The translations under genes were made by a program, and so were the position numbers. Under the pieces are notes generated by a model that was not told the origin of the DNA, did not search any database, and was given only the letters and a program-made list of their open reading frames with translations. Positions 34,689 through 46,395 of a stretch of 64,000 bases of DNA are shown piece after piece. Position 1 is the stretch's first letter. Every line of letters begins with the position of its first letter. The DNA comes from Eleginops maclovinus. Its lineage: Eukaryota; Chordata; Actinopteri; Perciformes; Eleginopidae. Location of the stretch: NCBI RefSeq assembly GCF_036324505.1, contig NC_086368.1, positions 1,364,001-1,428,000 on the forward strand, written 5' to 3'.

Positions 34689-37379
34689 CAGGGTGCGATT
34701 TGTAGGGGGGGATGGTGAGGATTTCCCCCCCTCTGGTTTTCCTATCCCTACCTCTGCTAAATTATTTTTATCTCCGGTGGGGACAAGGATTTCCCCCCCT
34801 TGATAGTGATGAATGCAACTTAACTGCTAGACTACTTAAACTCTTGAAATCTAACGATCTTCAGTGTCAGAGTAGGCTATTCAGCAGCCTTCTGGCAGAC
34901 TGCGCATATTTCGGAACGTCATCGAAAACAAAAACATTGTAACATTTTAGTGCGGGAACTTTGCAGGAAAAACAGCGCTGATGCAAACATGAAACGCGTT
35001 CAGAGCAGCATATCGTCCTACTTTACGGGACCAAATAATAAAACAACGAAATTAACACCTGAGAGTGATAGCGCAAGAAATTCGCTGGAGGTTGGCGTTC
35101 ATGTAGGCCTGCAGGACGATTCCCAGCCACTTGATGAAAGAAACGCCGATGTTGCTAGCGACTCTGAAACGCATGTGGTAGGAGGGTGCATTGAGCCGGG
35201 GCGCTTTGCTAAATGGAGAGAGGGTCGTGAGTGGCTAGCTGTCAGCACAGACGGGTCAGTCAAGTGCCAAGCTTGTTCCGACGTCAGGGATTTAGGCCCA
35301 CACACACAGGAAAGGCTTCATATAGACTCTGCCTTCATTAAAGGCATAAAAGCCAAAACAGCAAAAAAATTAAATGACAAAATCAGCAAGCACGGAAAAT
35401 GTCAAAGCCATATCAAATGTATTGAAATTGTACAAAAAAGACAAGACGCCGCAATTGAAAAGGCAAATGAGAACAGTGCAGCTCTGTGGCGAAAGCATCA
35501 TGAGCATAGTTTAAAAACCACAGAGTACTGCATTCGCACAGCTTACATGATCTGCTACACTGACCTGTCATTCAAAATGCAGCCTCACCTGGTTGAACTG
35601 CAACAACTCAACGATGTTAACCTCGGTAACATGCTGCATTCTGACAAGGCATGTCGGAATATGCTGATGTTTATTGCAGAGAAAATGACAGTGCGTCTGG
35701 TGGACTTCCTTAAAAGCTCACCCGACAAGTTCAGCATTCTCATTGATGAGAGCACAACAGTTTCAAATAAAACATGTCTGATCATTAACATTAGAATTCC
35801 ATTTGAAGGGGAGTGTTGCAATTTCTTCTTCCAACTTGCTGAGTTGCAGTCGTGCACTGGATCGGCGATCCGTGACACTGTGCTTCAGTGCCTTGAGAAG
35901 CAGGGTATCTCAAAAGACATGTTGCGCTCCCGACTAATTGGGTTCGCGACGGATGGGGCCGCCGCTATGTTGGGCCGATACAAGGGGGTCGCCACACTCC
36001 TACGTGAGGAGATTAACCCCAACCTGATTGTCATTCACTGCATGAATCACAAACTAGAACTTGCCGTCCATGACACTGTCAAACAAATTACAGATGCAAG
36101 TCATTTCCAGATGTTCACTGACTCCCTGTACGCCTTCTTCTCTCAAAGTCCAAAGAACATGCGAGAGCTAGAGCTTGTCGCTTCCAATTTGGAGATGCAA
36201 GCTCGCAGGATAGGAAGGGTGTTTGACGTGCGCTGGCTATCCTCGTCTTGCACATCTGTGACGGCTCTTTGGCAAAGCTATCCAGCCCTGGTCAAACTCT
36301 TCGCGTCACTGGCCGAAGACACATCACGATCAACCAAAGACAGGGCCAAATGTAAGGGAATGCATGCTAAGATGACTCAGTGGCTTTTCGTGGTGGAGAT
36401 GGCATTCGTAAAAGACGCGCTCGAAACGATGCAGGCCCTGTCCCTCTTTCTTCAGAGACGAGATGCCACAGCAATCACCGCTACTGCTGAGGTGGGCGTT
36501 GCCGTGCGGACACTGAGGGCTATGAGGAATGCCGATGGAGTGAACATACGATGTCTGAAGGAGGAATTGGGCAGTAAGCAAACATTTAAGGGGGTTAATG
36601 TGTCTCAGCCGAGTGACGGAGAACAGCGGAAGGCAGAGACCTTTCGTGAGCGTTTTTTCATCTCCTTGGCCGATAACATCCAGAGCAGGCTCGATGACAA
36701 CGGCATTTTTTCTGCGGCGGCTGCGCTGAACCCCTCAAATTGGCCCTCCGATGAAGATGAACGGTTGCTTTATGGGGATGACAAACTTCTGACCATTCAT
36801 AAAAGCCTTGCTATAGCAGACACAAATATGCCCACACTCCTCAAAGAATTTCATGAACTGAAATGCAATGGTGTCACTGGGGAGACTTTGAAAAAAGTGC
36901 TCATCGCTGTCTCCACGCTCCCTGTGTCAACGGCTGAGTGCGAGCGTGGCTTTAGTGCGATGAACCACATCCTCACGGAAGAACGAAACAGAATGCACGT
37001 CTCCACTTTGAATGGCCTACTGTTCATTGGTGTCAATGGTCCAGAGGTGGCATCCTTTCCTGCGCACACATTTGCAGAATTGTGGATAAAAGAGGGCCGA
37101 AATGCTGCAGACAATGCCCCGACAGGAAAACCGAAAAAGCCACCACAAATTCGTCACCAGAGCCGACTGTTTACCTAGTCTAGTTTTCCAGACCTGTCCC
37201 TGAATTGTTGACAGCACGTTTTGCTATTTTAGTGAATTATTTAGTGAACAGGTGTGTATATATATAGCCTACCTTTTGCGTTTTTTTCTCCCTATGCAAG
37301 TTAAAAGTCCAATGTTCTTGTCTATGAATAAAAAATAAAAAACATCCCCCCCTCTGTTTTTTTGTCAAATCGCACCCTG
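34689..37379 (+). mobile_element. Complete hAT transposon, KIAA1586-like, exact 8-bp TSD
   Basis: Left terminus cagggtgcgatttgta, right terminus caaatcgcaccctg, flanked by caagtaca at 34681-34688 and 37380-37387. Size 2691 bp with a single open transposase frame. The lack of damage and exact duplicate suggest recent activity. Confidence 0.95.
34989..37178 (+). CDS. hAT transposase, KIAA1586-like, apparently intact (729 aa)
   Basis: I take the first ATG, at 34989 (MKRVQSSISSYF); the open frame extends slightly upstream without another ATG. Residues about 70-150 form a Cys/His zinc-binding region (WREGREWL, KCQACSDV, HGKCQSHIKC) like the TTF-type finger of KIAA1586 relatives. The catalytic core follows: FSILIDESTTVSNK (first Asp), LIGFATDGAAAMLG (second Asp), IVIHCMNHKLELAVHD, and FDVRWLSSS. 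The C-terminal dimerisation block is VSTLPVSTAECERGFSAMNH. The protein would excise and insert the element in the nucleus. It uses no introns. Human KIAA1586 is a domesticated relative reported as a SUMO ligase; nothing here suggests domestication, since termini and TSD are intact. Confidence 0.85.
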   Translation: MKRVQSSISSYFTGPNNKTTKLTPESDSARNSLEVGVHVGLQDDSQPLDERNADVASDSETHVVGGCIEPGRFAKWREGREWLAVSTDGSVKCQACSDVRDLGPHTQERLHIDSAFIKGIKAKTAKKLNDKISKHGKCQSHIKCIEIVQKRQDAAIEKANENSAALWRKHHEHSLKTTEYCIRTAYMICYTDLSFKMQPHLVELQQLNDVNLGNMLHSDKACRNMLMFIAEKMTVRLVDFLKSSPDKFSILIDESTTVSNKTCLIINIRIPFEGECCNFFFQLAELQSCTGSAIRDTVLQCLEKQGISKDMLRSRLIGFATDGAAAMLGRYKGVATLLREEINPNLIVIHCMNHKLELAVHDTVKQITDASHFQMFTDSLYAFFSQSPKNMRELELVASNLEMQARRIGRVFDVRWLSSSCTSVTALWQSYPALVKLFASLAEDTSRSTKDRAKCKGMHAKMTQWLFVVEMAFVKDALETMQALSLFLQRRDATAITATAEVGVAVRTLRAMRNADGVNIRCLKEELGSKQTFKGVNVSQPSDGEQRKAETFRERFFISLADNIQSRLDDNGIFSAAAALNPSNWPSDEDERLLYGDDKLLTIHKSLAIADTNMPTLLKEFHELKCNGVTGETLKKVLIAVSTLPVSTAECERGFSAMNHILTEERNRMHVSTLNGLLFIGVNGPEVASFPAHTFAELWIKEGRNAADNAPTGKPKKPPQIRHQSRLFT

Positions 37380-37540
37380 CAAGTACAGACCCTTGAGGTG
37401 CACCTTGGTTGACAGGGGCTGATGGTGACAAAGTGTTGTCAGTTCAAGAGGTAGGACTCGAACCAAGCAAGAGCTGTGTCCCTGAGCCCAATGTGGTCAG
37501 ACAGGCGGCTGAGGAAGATAGTGTTTTACATTGAGCTCCT

Positions 37541-38026
37541 GGCAACATCCCGCCCATGTGACACGTCCCAAGCTATCGTCCCCCATATACAGTTGCGAGC
37601 TGATTCCCCTTCGCTATATAATACACATAATGTCTCTATTGTAGTGGTAAAGTGTTTCAGAAATAATGCTGGATGTGGTTTGGAACATAGTATGGCGTTT
37701 AATCACGGCAGCATTTAGCTGAGGTTCTCCATTAGAAACTTCTCTCTTCAGAGGAGAGATCATCACGCTCCAAAGGGGCGTGGCCAGCTTCAGCTCATTT
37801 GCATCAAAGGGAACATCAAAGAATCAGCACTTTCAAAAACGGGGCTGAAACAGAGGGTTAGCGGACATGCTAAAATGCATGATCTGTTTGGTATTTTGAG
37901 CAAAACACGTCAGAGACATGTTTTTAAAAAAATATTTGAGACCTATAATATATGCCATAAAAGAGCATAATAGGAGACCTATAAGTAATAAAACTGTGGA
38001 GTGCTCTCCTTGATCTTCACCTAGAG
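37541..38026. other. Unassigned interval
   Basis: Non-coding. The end (gcataataggagacctataa, 37965-37985) matches the teleost repeat signature seen in complement at 33950. The remainder is not recognised. Confidence 0.35.
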
Positions 38027-38135
38027 CAGGGGTGGGGAACCTTTTTGACATCAAGGGTCGTATCAAATTTTGGAACTTGTTTTGGGGGCCGCACTTTTTT
38101 TAGGCCTATTAAAAATGCTCATATGTCATATAGTG

Positions 38136-38248
<113 letters not shown>

Positions 38249-38795
38249 ATAAAGATTCATTAGGACAAGCAGAGGACAAACTCATTCTGAAAACTTGAAA
38301 TGAACTGCCTGTGCAGCGTGGAATTTCGGCTGTTTGGCTCATGAATCGGTTAATGCATATGAGCAGTCTTTCTCGCTTCTGCAGAAAATTAATGAAGGAC
38401 GATAAATGAAGGTCATTTCCCTCGCCAAAGGCCTGAGTATGTGTACGTAAAAACGTAGCCTGCATTAGGAATAAATGTGTGCCAAAGCGCAGACTCAAGT
38501 GGAGTTGATCAAAGTATAGCCAAAACTGGTTTATTCTAACATCAGCAATAGAGGAACGCAGCAGAATATCAAACAGACGTATAACATATCAATACTTAGC
38601 TATCATAATACTACATATAATAATAATATTAATAATGTTAATAATAATATAACAATAATCTTGAAATAGTTAACAGCATGGATAACAGCATGGATTGGCA
38701 CAGTAGCCATGCACGCACATTAACAGCGCGCAGCTGACTGCAGAACATCAAACAGACGTATAAAAGATCAATACTTACATAATACATAATACTAC

Positions 38796-38798
<3 letters not shown>

Positions 38799-38864
<66 letters not shown>

Positions 38865-38884
38865 TAATAATAATAATAATAATG

Positions 38885-38970
<86 letters not shown>
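38799..38970. repeat. (TAA)n microsatellite, about 57 units
   Basis: Nearly pure with a few TGA/TAG interruptions. A related TAA stretch with flanking duplicate text (catcaaacagacgtataa) occurs at 38568-38650, so the array and its flank are partly duplicated. Confidence 0.95.
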
Positions 38971-39045
38971 CTTGAAATAGTTATTTAGAGGAAATGTTTT
39001 TTTGGGGTGCATGAACTGCCCAGCTTGCATGGACGGCCCAGCTGC

Positions 39046-40832
39046 TCAGTGAGATGGCTGCAACTGCTTCTCTTTCACTAGGCCTGTGATGTTGGATGGC
39101 GATGATGATGAAGCTACCCGCAGTGGATTTTCCAGGTTTTGGTCTGTTAATCTTGAGCGAAACCGAGATTTTGCAAGAGTCAGCTTTGAGAAGAATTGCT
39201 CACAGCAGTAGGTTGTGCCAAATACAGACGCACATCTCAGTGCATGTCTCCTGAGAGCAGGAAAATCTTCAGCAGGCACATACAGTTTATAAAACTCAAG
39301 CAGAGGGAGGTTGTTGTACTTTGCTTTGAGCTCATCATTGCTTTGCAGCTCAATGATTTTGAGTTGCAGTTTGTCAGGCACGTCAGCTGGTTCCACATTA
39401 AATGGAATTGCAAAAATGTTGAGTTCATTCATCTTACTTTTAATGTCCTGAAACCTCTCCCCAAAAGCATGAAGGAGTTTTGCAAACTCTGCTGCATATT
39501 CAGATTTCATAGCAGGCTTCTGATCTTGCAAAGTAGGAAAATGCACGCTGTTGCCCTTTACCAGTTGCATTTGCCACAGCTGTAATTTCGCTTCAAATGA
39601 CTTCACATGGGAGACCAGAGAACTGAGAAGCTGGTTAGGACCTTGGAGCTTGACATTCAACTCAGAAAGGTGTTTGGTGATGTCCACCATGAATGCCAAA
39701 TCACACAGCCACTTGCTATAACTGAGTTCATCGACAGGCTTGCCCTTCATATCCATGAATTGTTTTATTTCTTCCCTCAATTTGTAAAACCGTGCGAGCA
39801 TCTCCCCTCGACTCAGCCATCGCACCTAACAATGGTACACCAGATCTCCGTATTCCGACTCAAGCTCACTTAGAAGTTCCTTAAACTGGCGGCTATTCAG
39901 TCCTCTGCTTTTTATGAAATTGGTGGTGGAAACGACAGTTGACATCACATTACTGAGCTTCACGGAATGTGCGCACAAATTCTCCTGGTGTATGATACAG
40001 TGGCAACTTACTCGGATCTAGGTTTTGCCGGCTCATTTCTTTTCTGATCAATGCGGTTAATCCCCTTTGCCCGCTGACCATGGCTGGGCCCCATCTGTCG
40101 CAAGGCCACTTAACTTTTCGAATTGAAGTTGAAACTGCTTCATAGCTGACATAACTTGCCCAAATAAATCCGCACCTTTGGTCATGCCATGCATTGCTTG
40201 TAGTGAAAGCAATTCCTCCCTACATCGAACTCTGCAGTAATCCCACGCACAAAAATGGCTAATTGGGCCGTATTCGTGATGTCTGTTGTCTCATCACAGG
40301 CTAGTGAAAAAAAACTTGAAATTCTGTGTTGTGTCCTTCAATGATTGTCCAATATTCACTGCCATATCCGTAATCCGATCGGCGACAGTTTTTCGCGGTA
40401 AACTTACGCTTTGGAACAATTTGACTTTGTCAGGTGCAAGCAGTTCTGCTGTAGCGACAAGACACTCCTTCACAAATTCCCCATCTGAATGAGGTTTCAG
40501 CTTCTTGGCGATTAATTCACTCACCACATAACTTGCATTCACAACATTTTCTCTCTCCAAATTTGGCCTGGTGAAAGCCGCTTGTTGGGCACCCAAACTT
40601 CGCTTAAGTGCGTCTATTTTGTCCTTGCGTGACTGACCCTGCAATTCACTTAGCCTAGCATGTTTCGTACTGCAATGACGTTCCACGTTGGTCTTTTTCA
40701 TTACAGCTAGCGATTCTCCACACACAAGGCAAACTGGCCTGCCTCTTACTTCAACAAAAAGTAATCCTCAGTCCATTTTTCTTGGAAAACACGACATTCA
40801 TTGTCAACCTTTCGTTTCTTGGCGGAAGCCAT
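39046..40832 (-). pseudogene. GTF2IRD2-like hAT transposase, decayed
   Basis: ATG at 40832 (MASAKKRKVDNE, a basic start). After WTEDYF a T is missing, and the frame resumes with VCLVCGESLAVMKK and ERHCSTKHA, the C2HH zinc finger of this family. It is open at 40725-40294, then has several stops and frame shifts (40293-39826) and is open again at 39825-39046. Recognisable blocks include DELSYSKWLCDLAFMVDITK, LPLLEFYKLYVPAEDFPALR, and FGTTYCCEQFFSKLTLAKSR, the hAT dimerisation region. This is the transposase ancestor type of GTF2IRD2's C-terminal half and of ZBED5-like genes. It is not functional. Confidence 0.85.
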
Positions 40833-41106
40833 GTTAGCCGTCAACGGTTAGATTTAGAAATGACACTGCGACTTGTTTAGGCTACGTCAGCGTGACCCTC
40901 AACATTCAAAAGTAAACAAAAAGAAAATTAAACTTTTTCTCCTTCCATCCTGCTTCTCCTTCAACTTGTTCCTCCACTTATGCTTGTAATTTATTAACAT
41001 TAATTTAATATTATTAAAAATATATATTTTGTCTGTTTTTTCTTGCCTCCGCGGGCCGGGTGAAACGCTTTGGCGGGCCGTATATGGCCCGCGTTCTCCA
41101 CCCCTG

Positions 41107-41996
41107 ACCTAGAGGGTCACTGTGTTGTTAACCATAACTCTTAAGGATTGTAGCGTGTATGTGCAATTGACGCTTCATAATATATCATGTTATGGTAGGG
41201 AATGCTCCCCAAGTGCAGCTGAGTGCAGTGTTAATGAACACAGCTCAGTTCCTGACTCGTCCTAACGTACTTTGTAGTTAGGGCCAGGTAATGTGGGGCA
41301 CATGGAGGTGCACCCTCTATTCCGACATGCCCCTATTAAGACAAAATTTTAGTACCGCCATTCCGACAGTCTACCCAGGCGCGTCGGGGCATCGTCTTTC
41401 TTTCATTTTTGTTTGTGTGTCTTTTTAACATATACTTTTTAACATATTCAGTTTATTTTGTATAATATAATATAGCCTATTGTTGTAATGGATGCACTGA
41501 CTGGTTGGCACTCAATTTCGTTGTTGTCCAATCGCCCTGCATCCGATCTGCAGGGGAGTCGCTCAGACGCCTTGGTAAAAAAAAAAAAAGGTTGGTAACC
41601 ACTGGTTTAGAGCACTGGGATTTTCTTGCTTCATTCTGCACATTTGCGCAAATAATGGTCTATGGCGTTTTTGAGAAGTAAACATTAACAAGGTACCTCT
41701 TAATATTTGCATGCCCAACAGTACATGTAGTTTATGACACAACCTGCAGTCATGTCACATAGAAAAGACAATCCATCTTTCTCATGAAAGTACACAGCTG
41801 GAGGTTTCTCTTTATTTAACTGCAGCCTCAGTTGGGTTCCTATGAAATATATATCAAATGCATTGCAGCACATTTACATAGAACTGTTGACATGATTCGT
41901 ATACTTTTCCACGCCTAATACATTTTATTCCTCTGTGCTTTAGAGCTCTTTTGTGTCCATATGTAATATGGACACAAATAATAATTTATCTTGAAA
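41107..41996. other. Unassigned interval with a possible hAT end
   Basis: aaaggttggtaaccactg (about 41588-41605) is the complement of a typical hAT end (cagtggttaccaacctt), but no partner was found. A 12-bp-arm hairpin (ttgtgtccatat/atatggacacaa, 41951-41977) precedes the LTR. The rest is not recognised. Confidence 0.35.
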
Positions 41997-42289
41997 TGTA
42001 TCTTCCTCCTTGGGTCGCATCTGGTGTCACTTCCTGTGTTTGCCTTCCTGCCTGTCTCATTGTGATCACCTGTTGCGAAAGCCAGCTTTCCATGCCAAGA
42101 TACCTTTGTGGTTAGTTTCCTTAGTCAAGTTTATTTAGTTCTCATGTTTACAGTTTGCTTTTCTACGTTTTTCCTCTTATGATATACTTTTTGTTGTATT
42201 TTGCCTTATCTTAAGTAAAGACCTTTTTTGAACTTTTAAGCTTTTGAGTCGTGCATTTGACTCCAAGTGTCTGTGTCACGTTCCTAACA
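41997..42289 (+). repeat. LTR of a retrotransposon (copy 1)
   Basis: tgtatcttcctccttgggtc at the start and cacgttcctaaca at the end (TG...CA). Matches 59131-59472 over its length, with an internal insertion or deletion of about 50 bp. It is followed by leader and the start of a gag-like frame, as expected for a 5' LTR. Confidence 0.6.
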
Positions 42290-42305
42290 AAACAAACTGG
42301 CCAGT

Positions 42306-42640
42306 ATGGACCCAGCAGTTTATTTCCTTGAACAAGAGTTGTATGAGCTAGAGTACACTCTTCAATGTATCTTTGAGGACTGGAGGAGAGCCTCCTCTAA
42401 AAGGGCCAAAGAGGCTGCCCTCATTTAGGCACAAATGGAGGTGGCCAACAAGCCGTGGCTCAAGAGCTTGTTGCCAGATTGGCTTAGACTTTTTACAAGA
42501 AGCCCTGAGTGCTCATCTTCACCCTCAAACCCGTTCCTGGGATCCCGCATGGCCCTTAGGTCTGCGGAGCCTTCAACAGTCAGCTAAGAGACGCAAAGCC
42601 AGGCTACCAGCCCGTGTTCCTGCAGCCTGGTCTGTTGTGT
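42306..42640 (+). pseudogene. Gag-like fragment after the LTR
   Basis: ATG at 42306, sixteen bases after the LTR, opens MDPAVYFLEQELYELEYTL, then stops at TAG 42427-42429. It resembles the start of teleost gypsy gag proteins (MDPA...). The continuation is lost, cut by an antisense LTR near 42636. Confidence 0.45.
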
Positions 42641-42884
42641 TCAAAATGTCTACGAAGCAAGGAGTCCAAACGAAGTGGTGAGGTTATAAGAAAGCAGATT
42701 TATTTCCAGTTGTGATGAAGATATACATTCTCAATATTGAGGTTTCTGGGTTTAGTGAGCCACAGACTGCAAGCAGGTTCTGTCTTTCATTTCCACCCAG
42801 AGCCTCGACATGTGACATCACACCATATTTATACTTTGTGAAAGAGAAAAGGGGCAGTCCCTTATGACATGTTAAATGTATATT
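42636..42884 (-). repeat. LTR-like segment of the ERV relic, antisense
   Basis: On -, a TATA-like tataaatatgg (about 42836-42826) is followed by aataaatctgc (about 42704-42694), and the edges are tgttcaaaatg...ttatgaca on +. Its position after the antisense envelope-region fragment fits a 3' LTR. Exact limits and duplicate not established. Confidence 0.4.
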
Positions 42885-43029
42885 TATGAGTGTGGTGCGT
42901 GCTGGTTTCTGGTTGGAGGACAGGCAGAGTCTTCCCCTCTTGGATCCACGAGTTCCGACCTGCAGCCTGTTATCTAATCCTTCTCTACTCTTGCCATATC
43001 TCTCCTGTCATTTGTTAAGCACCTAGAGG
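42885..43029 (-). mobile_element. ERV relic, part A (continues at 58449-58580)
   Basis: tgctggtttctggttggagg and ttgccatatctctcctgtca match the complement of 33040-33150. The relic was split when the IS3EU element inserted at tagagg. Confidence 0.7.
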
Positions 43030-43150
43030 TATGAGGGGCCTTTAGGGACATTATTCAGAAATACCGTTCACATACACATGTGAAACACTCTCACACACAC
43101 AACTGAAACCAAACGCTCTCATAAACACATGTGAAACGCTCTCACTCATA
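43030..43150. repeat. Left terminal inverted repeat of IS3EU element 2
   Basis: Pairs with 58448-58330 at about 90 percent by eye. Inward of it, gtgaaacrctctcac-like units recur about every 22-25 bp up to 43225. Confidence 0.92.
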
Positions 43151-43359
43151 CTTGAAATGCACTCACACACACACCTGAAACGCTCTCACACACTCATGTG
43201 AAACACTCTCACATACACATATGAAATGTTGAGTTCAGTAGGGAATTAGGAGTGCATTACAGTTAAAAAAGGCCTTCCTGTCACATGAAGGAAGCAGGAA
43301 CACTCTACACTAGGAAAAGCATGTTATGCTAAATTTCAAGGAAGTCAACTTCAACCACA

Positions 43360-44940
43360 ATGAATGTTCATCTGATCCTCATTATTTTTCAAGTCCAAAC
43401 TTTCTTTTTTGCAGTGAGAGGTAATGAAGAGGATGTTTTAACTTTTGTTAGTAGTGCTTTGCAATGCATTGAGTCACTGCAAAGGGAAGAATCCAACAAT
43501 TTGGATCAGGAGAGGCTTTTTCGAGTGCTCGATGACCACACACAAACTCTATCTACATTTCTTGTTGTGTTGAGGTATGGTCATGATAATAGGGATGTCA
43601 GTGACCTACTAGCATCATTGTATAGATGCTTTCGCAACTTGCTGCATGATCATGAGGCCAGACGGAGATCCACTGATGTGACAAACAATCTAATACCCCC
43701 AACAACCTTGACTGGCCATCCAGGTCGACCCCAATACAGCATAACCGCTGAACAGATGTCTCATTGTGTGTCCATTGGTATGACATGGCAGAGAATTGCA
43801 TCATGCTTTGGAATCAGTCGAAGAACCCTATACAGACACAGGCAAACTCTGGGAGTTGTGCCATTAAGATATTGTCAAATCAAGATCTGGACAGCATTGA
43901 GACAAATATACTACAGAACACTCCAAATGCAGGTGAAGCATATGTAATTGGAAGCCTGCGATCACGTGGCCTAAGAGTTCAGCGTTGGCGGGTCAGACAG
44001 AGCCTGCATCAAGTTGATCCCATTGGGCGGTCATTTAGACGTCGTCATGCTATACGACGAAGGGTCTACAGTGTTCAGGTCCCCAACCAATTATGGTAAG
44101 TTGACTTGTAAACTGTTCAGATGTGCACATTTTAAGTACATACTTTCTTTAATGTAGTGTATATCTCCCAACAGGCATTTTGACGGCAACCACAAGCTGG
44201 TTAGGTGGCGGATGGTCTTTCATGGCTGTGTCGATGGCTTTAGCCGGACTATTATATACTTACGGTGCTTATCTAACAACAGAGCTTCAAGTGTCTTGTC
44301 ATTATTTATAGAAGCAGTAGAAAACTTTGGTTTGCCTTTAAGGGTCAGATGTGATCACGGTATGGAAAATATACATGTTGCCCGTTTTATGTTGGAAAGA
44401 AGGGGGTTGAACAGTCGTAGCGTTATTACAGGTGTTTCAGTACACAACCAAAGGATTGAGAGACTATGGGCAGAACTCAATAGAGTTGTATCAAGACACT
44501 TTGCAAATATTTTTAACTTTATGGAGGAACAGGGTATACTGGATTCATTGAATGAACTTCATCTTTTTTGTCTGCATTATGTCTATTTACCAAGAATTGA
44601 AAGGGCAGTAACAGAATTCATCAACCAGTGGAACAACCATGGCCTCTCCACACAAGGGGGGCAGACACCTCTTCAGCTGTGGCATACACGCGTAATAAAC
44701 AGCGTAGGAATTCATCCGGTTATAAATGACATTATTGATGGTGACACCCATTATGGTATTGATGAAGAAGGGCCATTACCTGAACTTCAAACCAATAATA
44801 ATGTTATCATTCCAGACATTGATCTTGCCATTAATGAGACCACAATGAACAATATTCAACAAGTGAATCCACTTGAAAATGATGGAAACCATGGAATACA
44901 TTTATTTTTGTCACTCTTGCAGTATATTCAGTCCACATAG
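43360..44940 (+). CDS. IS3EU integrase-core transposase, catalytic residues intact, one frameshift
   Basis: Two exons: 43360-44095 and 44175-44940 (intron gtaagt...caacag, rejoining TTA TG/G CAT as Leu-Trp-His). The N-terminal third is a helical region with no named domain. A helix-turn-helix follows (SITAEQMSHCVSIGMTWQRI, then GISRRTLYRHR), and then NAGEAYVIGSLRSRGLRVQRW and DPIGRSFRRRHAIRRR. The frame changes by one base near 43875. The catalytic core has D in WHFDGNHKL, D in RCDHGMEN, and E in HNQRIERLW, as in the rve-like integrase fold. Relatives are often annotated as integrase core domain proteins. An upstream ttttttgcag at 43412 could be an acceptor, so the true start may be in a missed exon. 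An aataaa lies at 44983. With a single frameshift this is close to functional. Confidence 0.85.
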
Positions 44941-46042
44941 GAGTTACTTTGTAAATAAGCTGTTTTCCAACACTAAATGAATCTAATAAACATTTTTCCC
45001 AACTATAAGAAGCATTTGTTCAAAGTGTTTTTTTCAAAAAGACATACTGCGAGACACGCAGAGACTGAGACTTTAAAGATTGCAAACTTTATTGCAACAG
45101 CAATATTATATTCTGAGAAAAATGTGCAGTCAGAAATGCAACTAATAGACCTCTTTATAGAACACATGGAAAAAGTTAGCTAACAAATGTCATCAAAATA
45201 TGTATCTATGCATTTATTTCTCTATTGTTCTCATTTATTTTTTTCCTGTATGTATTTACTTTGGTTATGAGTTGGTAATATTTTTGCTGTTTTATTTATA
45301 TGCCAACTTTCTCGTGTGGGTTTCTTTTTACAGCAGGCAAATCAGTTAAATTATATTTAATATTACTTTCATATTTACCCACTTACCATTAATCCGACAA
45401 TTGTCCCCTTCACTGTGTGTACTCCATTGTGTACTTCAACATGTGTAATCACGATCAATTTTTTCTATACTTTAAAAAAAGAAAAAATTCTAGTTAACTT
45501 CGAATAATAGTTAATTTTTCTTTCTTAATTATTTATCTAGTTATTTCCTCCCTCTCTCTAATCTATTATTTCTAGGATACTTTCTTAAACAAAGGGACAA
45601 TATGGGAGAAGGGGAAGGAAGGTATCCCCAAGCCCTACACAGTACGTTAATACATTGGACATTACCAAACTACTTTTATAAATGGTAACATTTATCTTCT
45701 TTCCTCTCTTTGACCCTTGCCCTTTTTTCTCTTCCTTTTATCTATTTATCCATCACATTTTTAAAAATATTTTTTCTTAATCTCCTTTTTCCCCTTCACA
45801 CCACTACTCTAATTACACAACAAACAAACACACCTACAGTTTCCCTAACACAAACACCCCGAATCAAAATCCCCAACCTCTGATTAATACTTTTCTGCTG
45901 TTGCTGTTACCTGTCATGTCCCCTAATGTACTAAGTTCTGTTTTATGTCTTGTCCTGCCTCACCTGTTATGTCTCTTTGCACTGAAAAAACTATTTTCTA
46001 TTTCTAATCTAAAATATTATAGACTGCATACAGAGTATGATG
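44941..46042. other. Non-coding 3' region of the IS3EU integrase gene
   Basis: AT-rich; an early aataaa signal and no further recognisable coding sequence. Confidence 0.4.
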
Positions 46043-46395
46043 CAGTGGGGGAAATAAGTATTCAACTCATCAACATATTTTTCATTAAACATATTTCCGA
46101 TGTAGCTATTCCTTTGAAATGTTAACCAGATATTGGTATTGACTTAATAAAACTACACAGGTAAAGGAATCGTAACCTTTCATTCCATAAAAAAGTGTTT
46201 AACAAAGTGAAATAACACAGGAAAAAGTATTAAACACACATGTACATGTCTTTACCTGTGTAGCTTTACTTATTGACTTTTGTTGAATCAATTCCAATAT
46301 GTGGTATAAATGTCAAACAAATAGCTGCGTCAGAAAAATATTAAAATATTTAATGAAAGAAATGTTGACACGTTGAAAACTTATTTCCACCACTG
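46043..46395. mobile_element. Tc1/mariner-type MITE between the two IS3EU genes
   Basis: Left end cagtgggggaaataagtatt; right end, on -, cagtggtggaaataagtttt. The right side has ta after the end; the left neighbour is tg (one changed base). Non-coding, about 353 bp. Confidence 0.75.

Larger units (their letters stand above)
34187..37530 (-). mobile_element. L2-like LINE reverse transcriptase fragment, split by a hAT insertion
   Basis: Read on -, 37530-37388 encodes HIGLRDTALAWFESYLL and the following block. After the hAT (37379-34689) the same element continues at 34680-34187 with KTELMVVAPKSQLRKVG, SHEVRNLGVILDTTLSF and SFITSRLDYCNGVLSGVPS, the RT and post-RT region of L2/Rex1-like LINEs. 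Several frame changes occur. The exact duplicate caagtaca on both sides of the hAT shows the LINE was continuous before. Confidence 0.75.

Noticed and set aside
38638..39030. Poly-Ile open frame
   Set aside because: Translation of the (TAA)n array.
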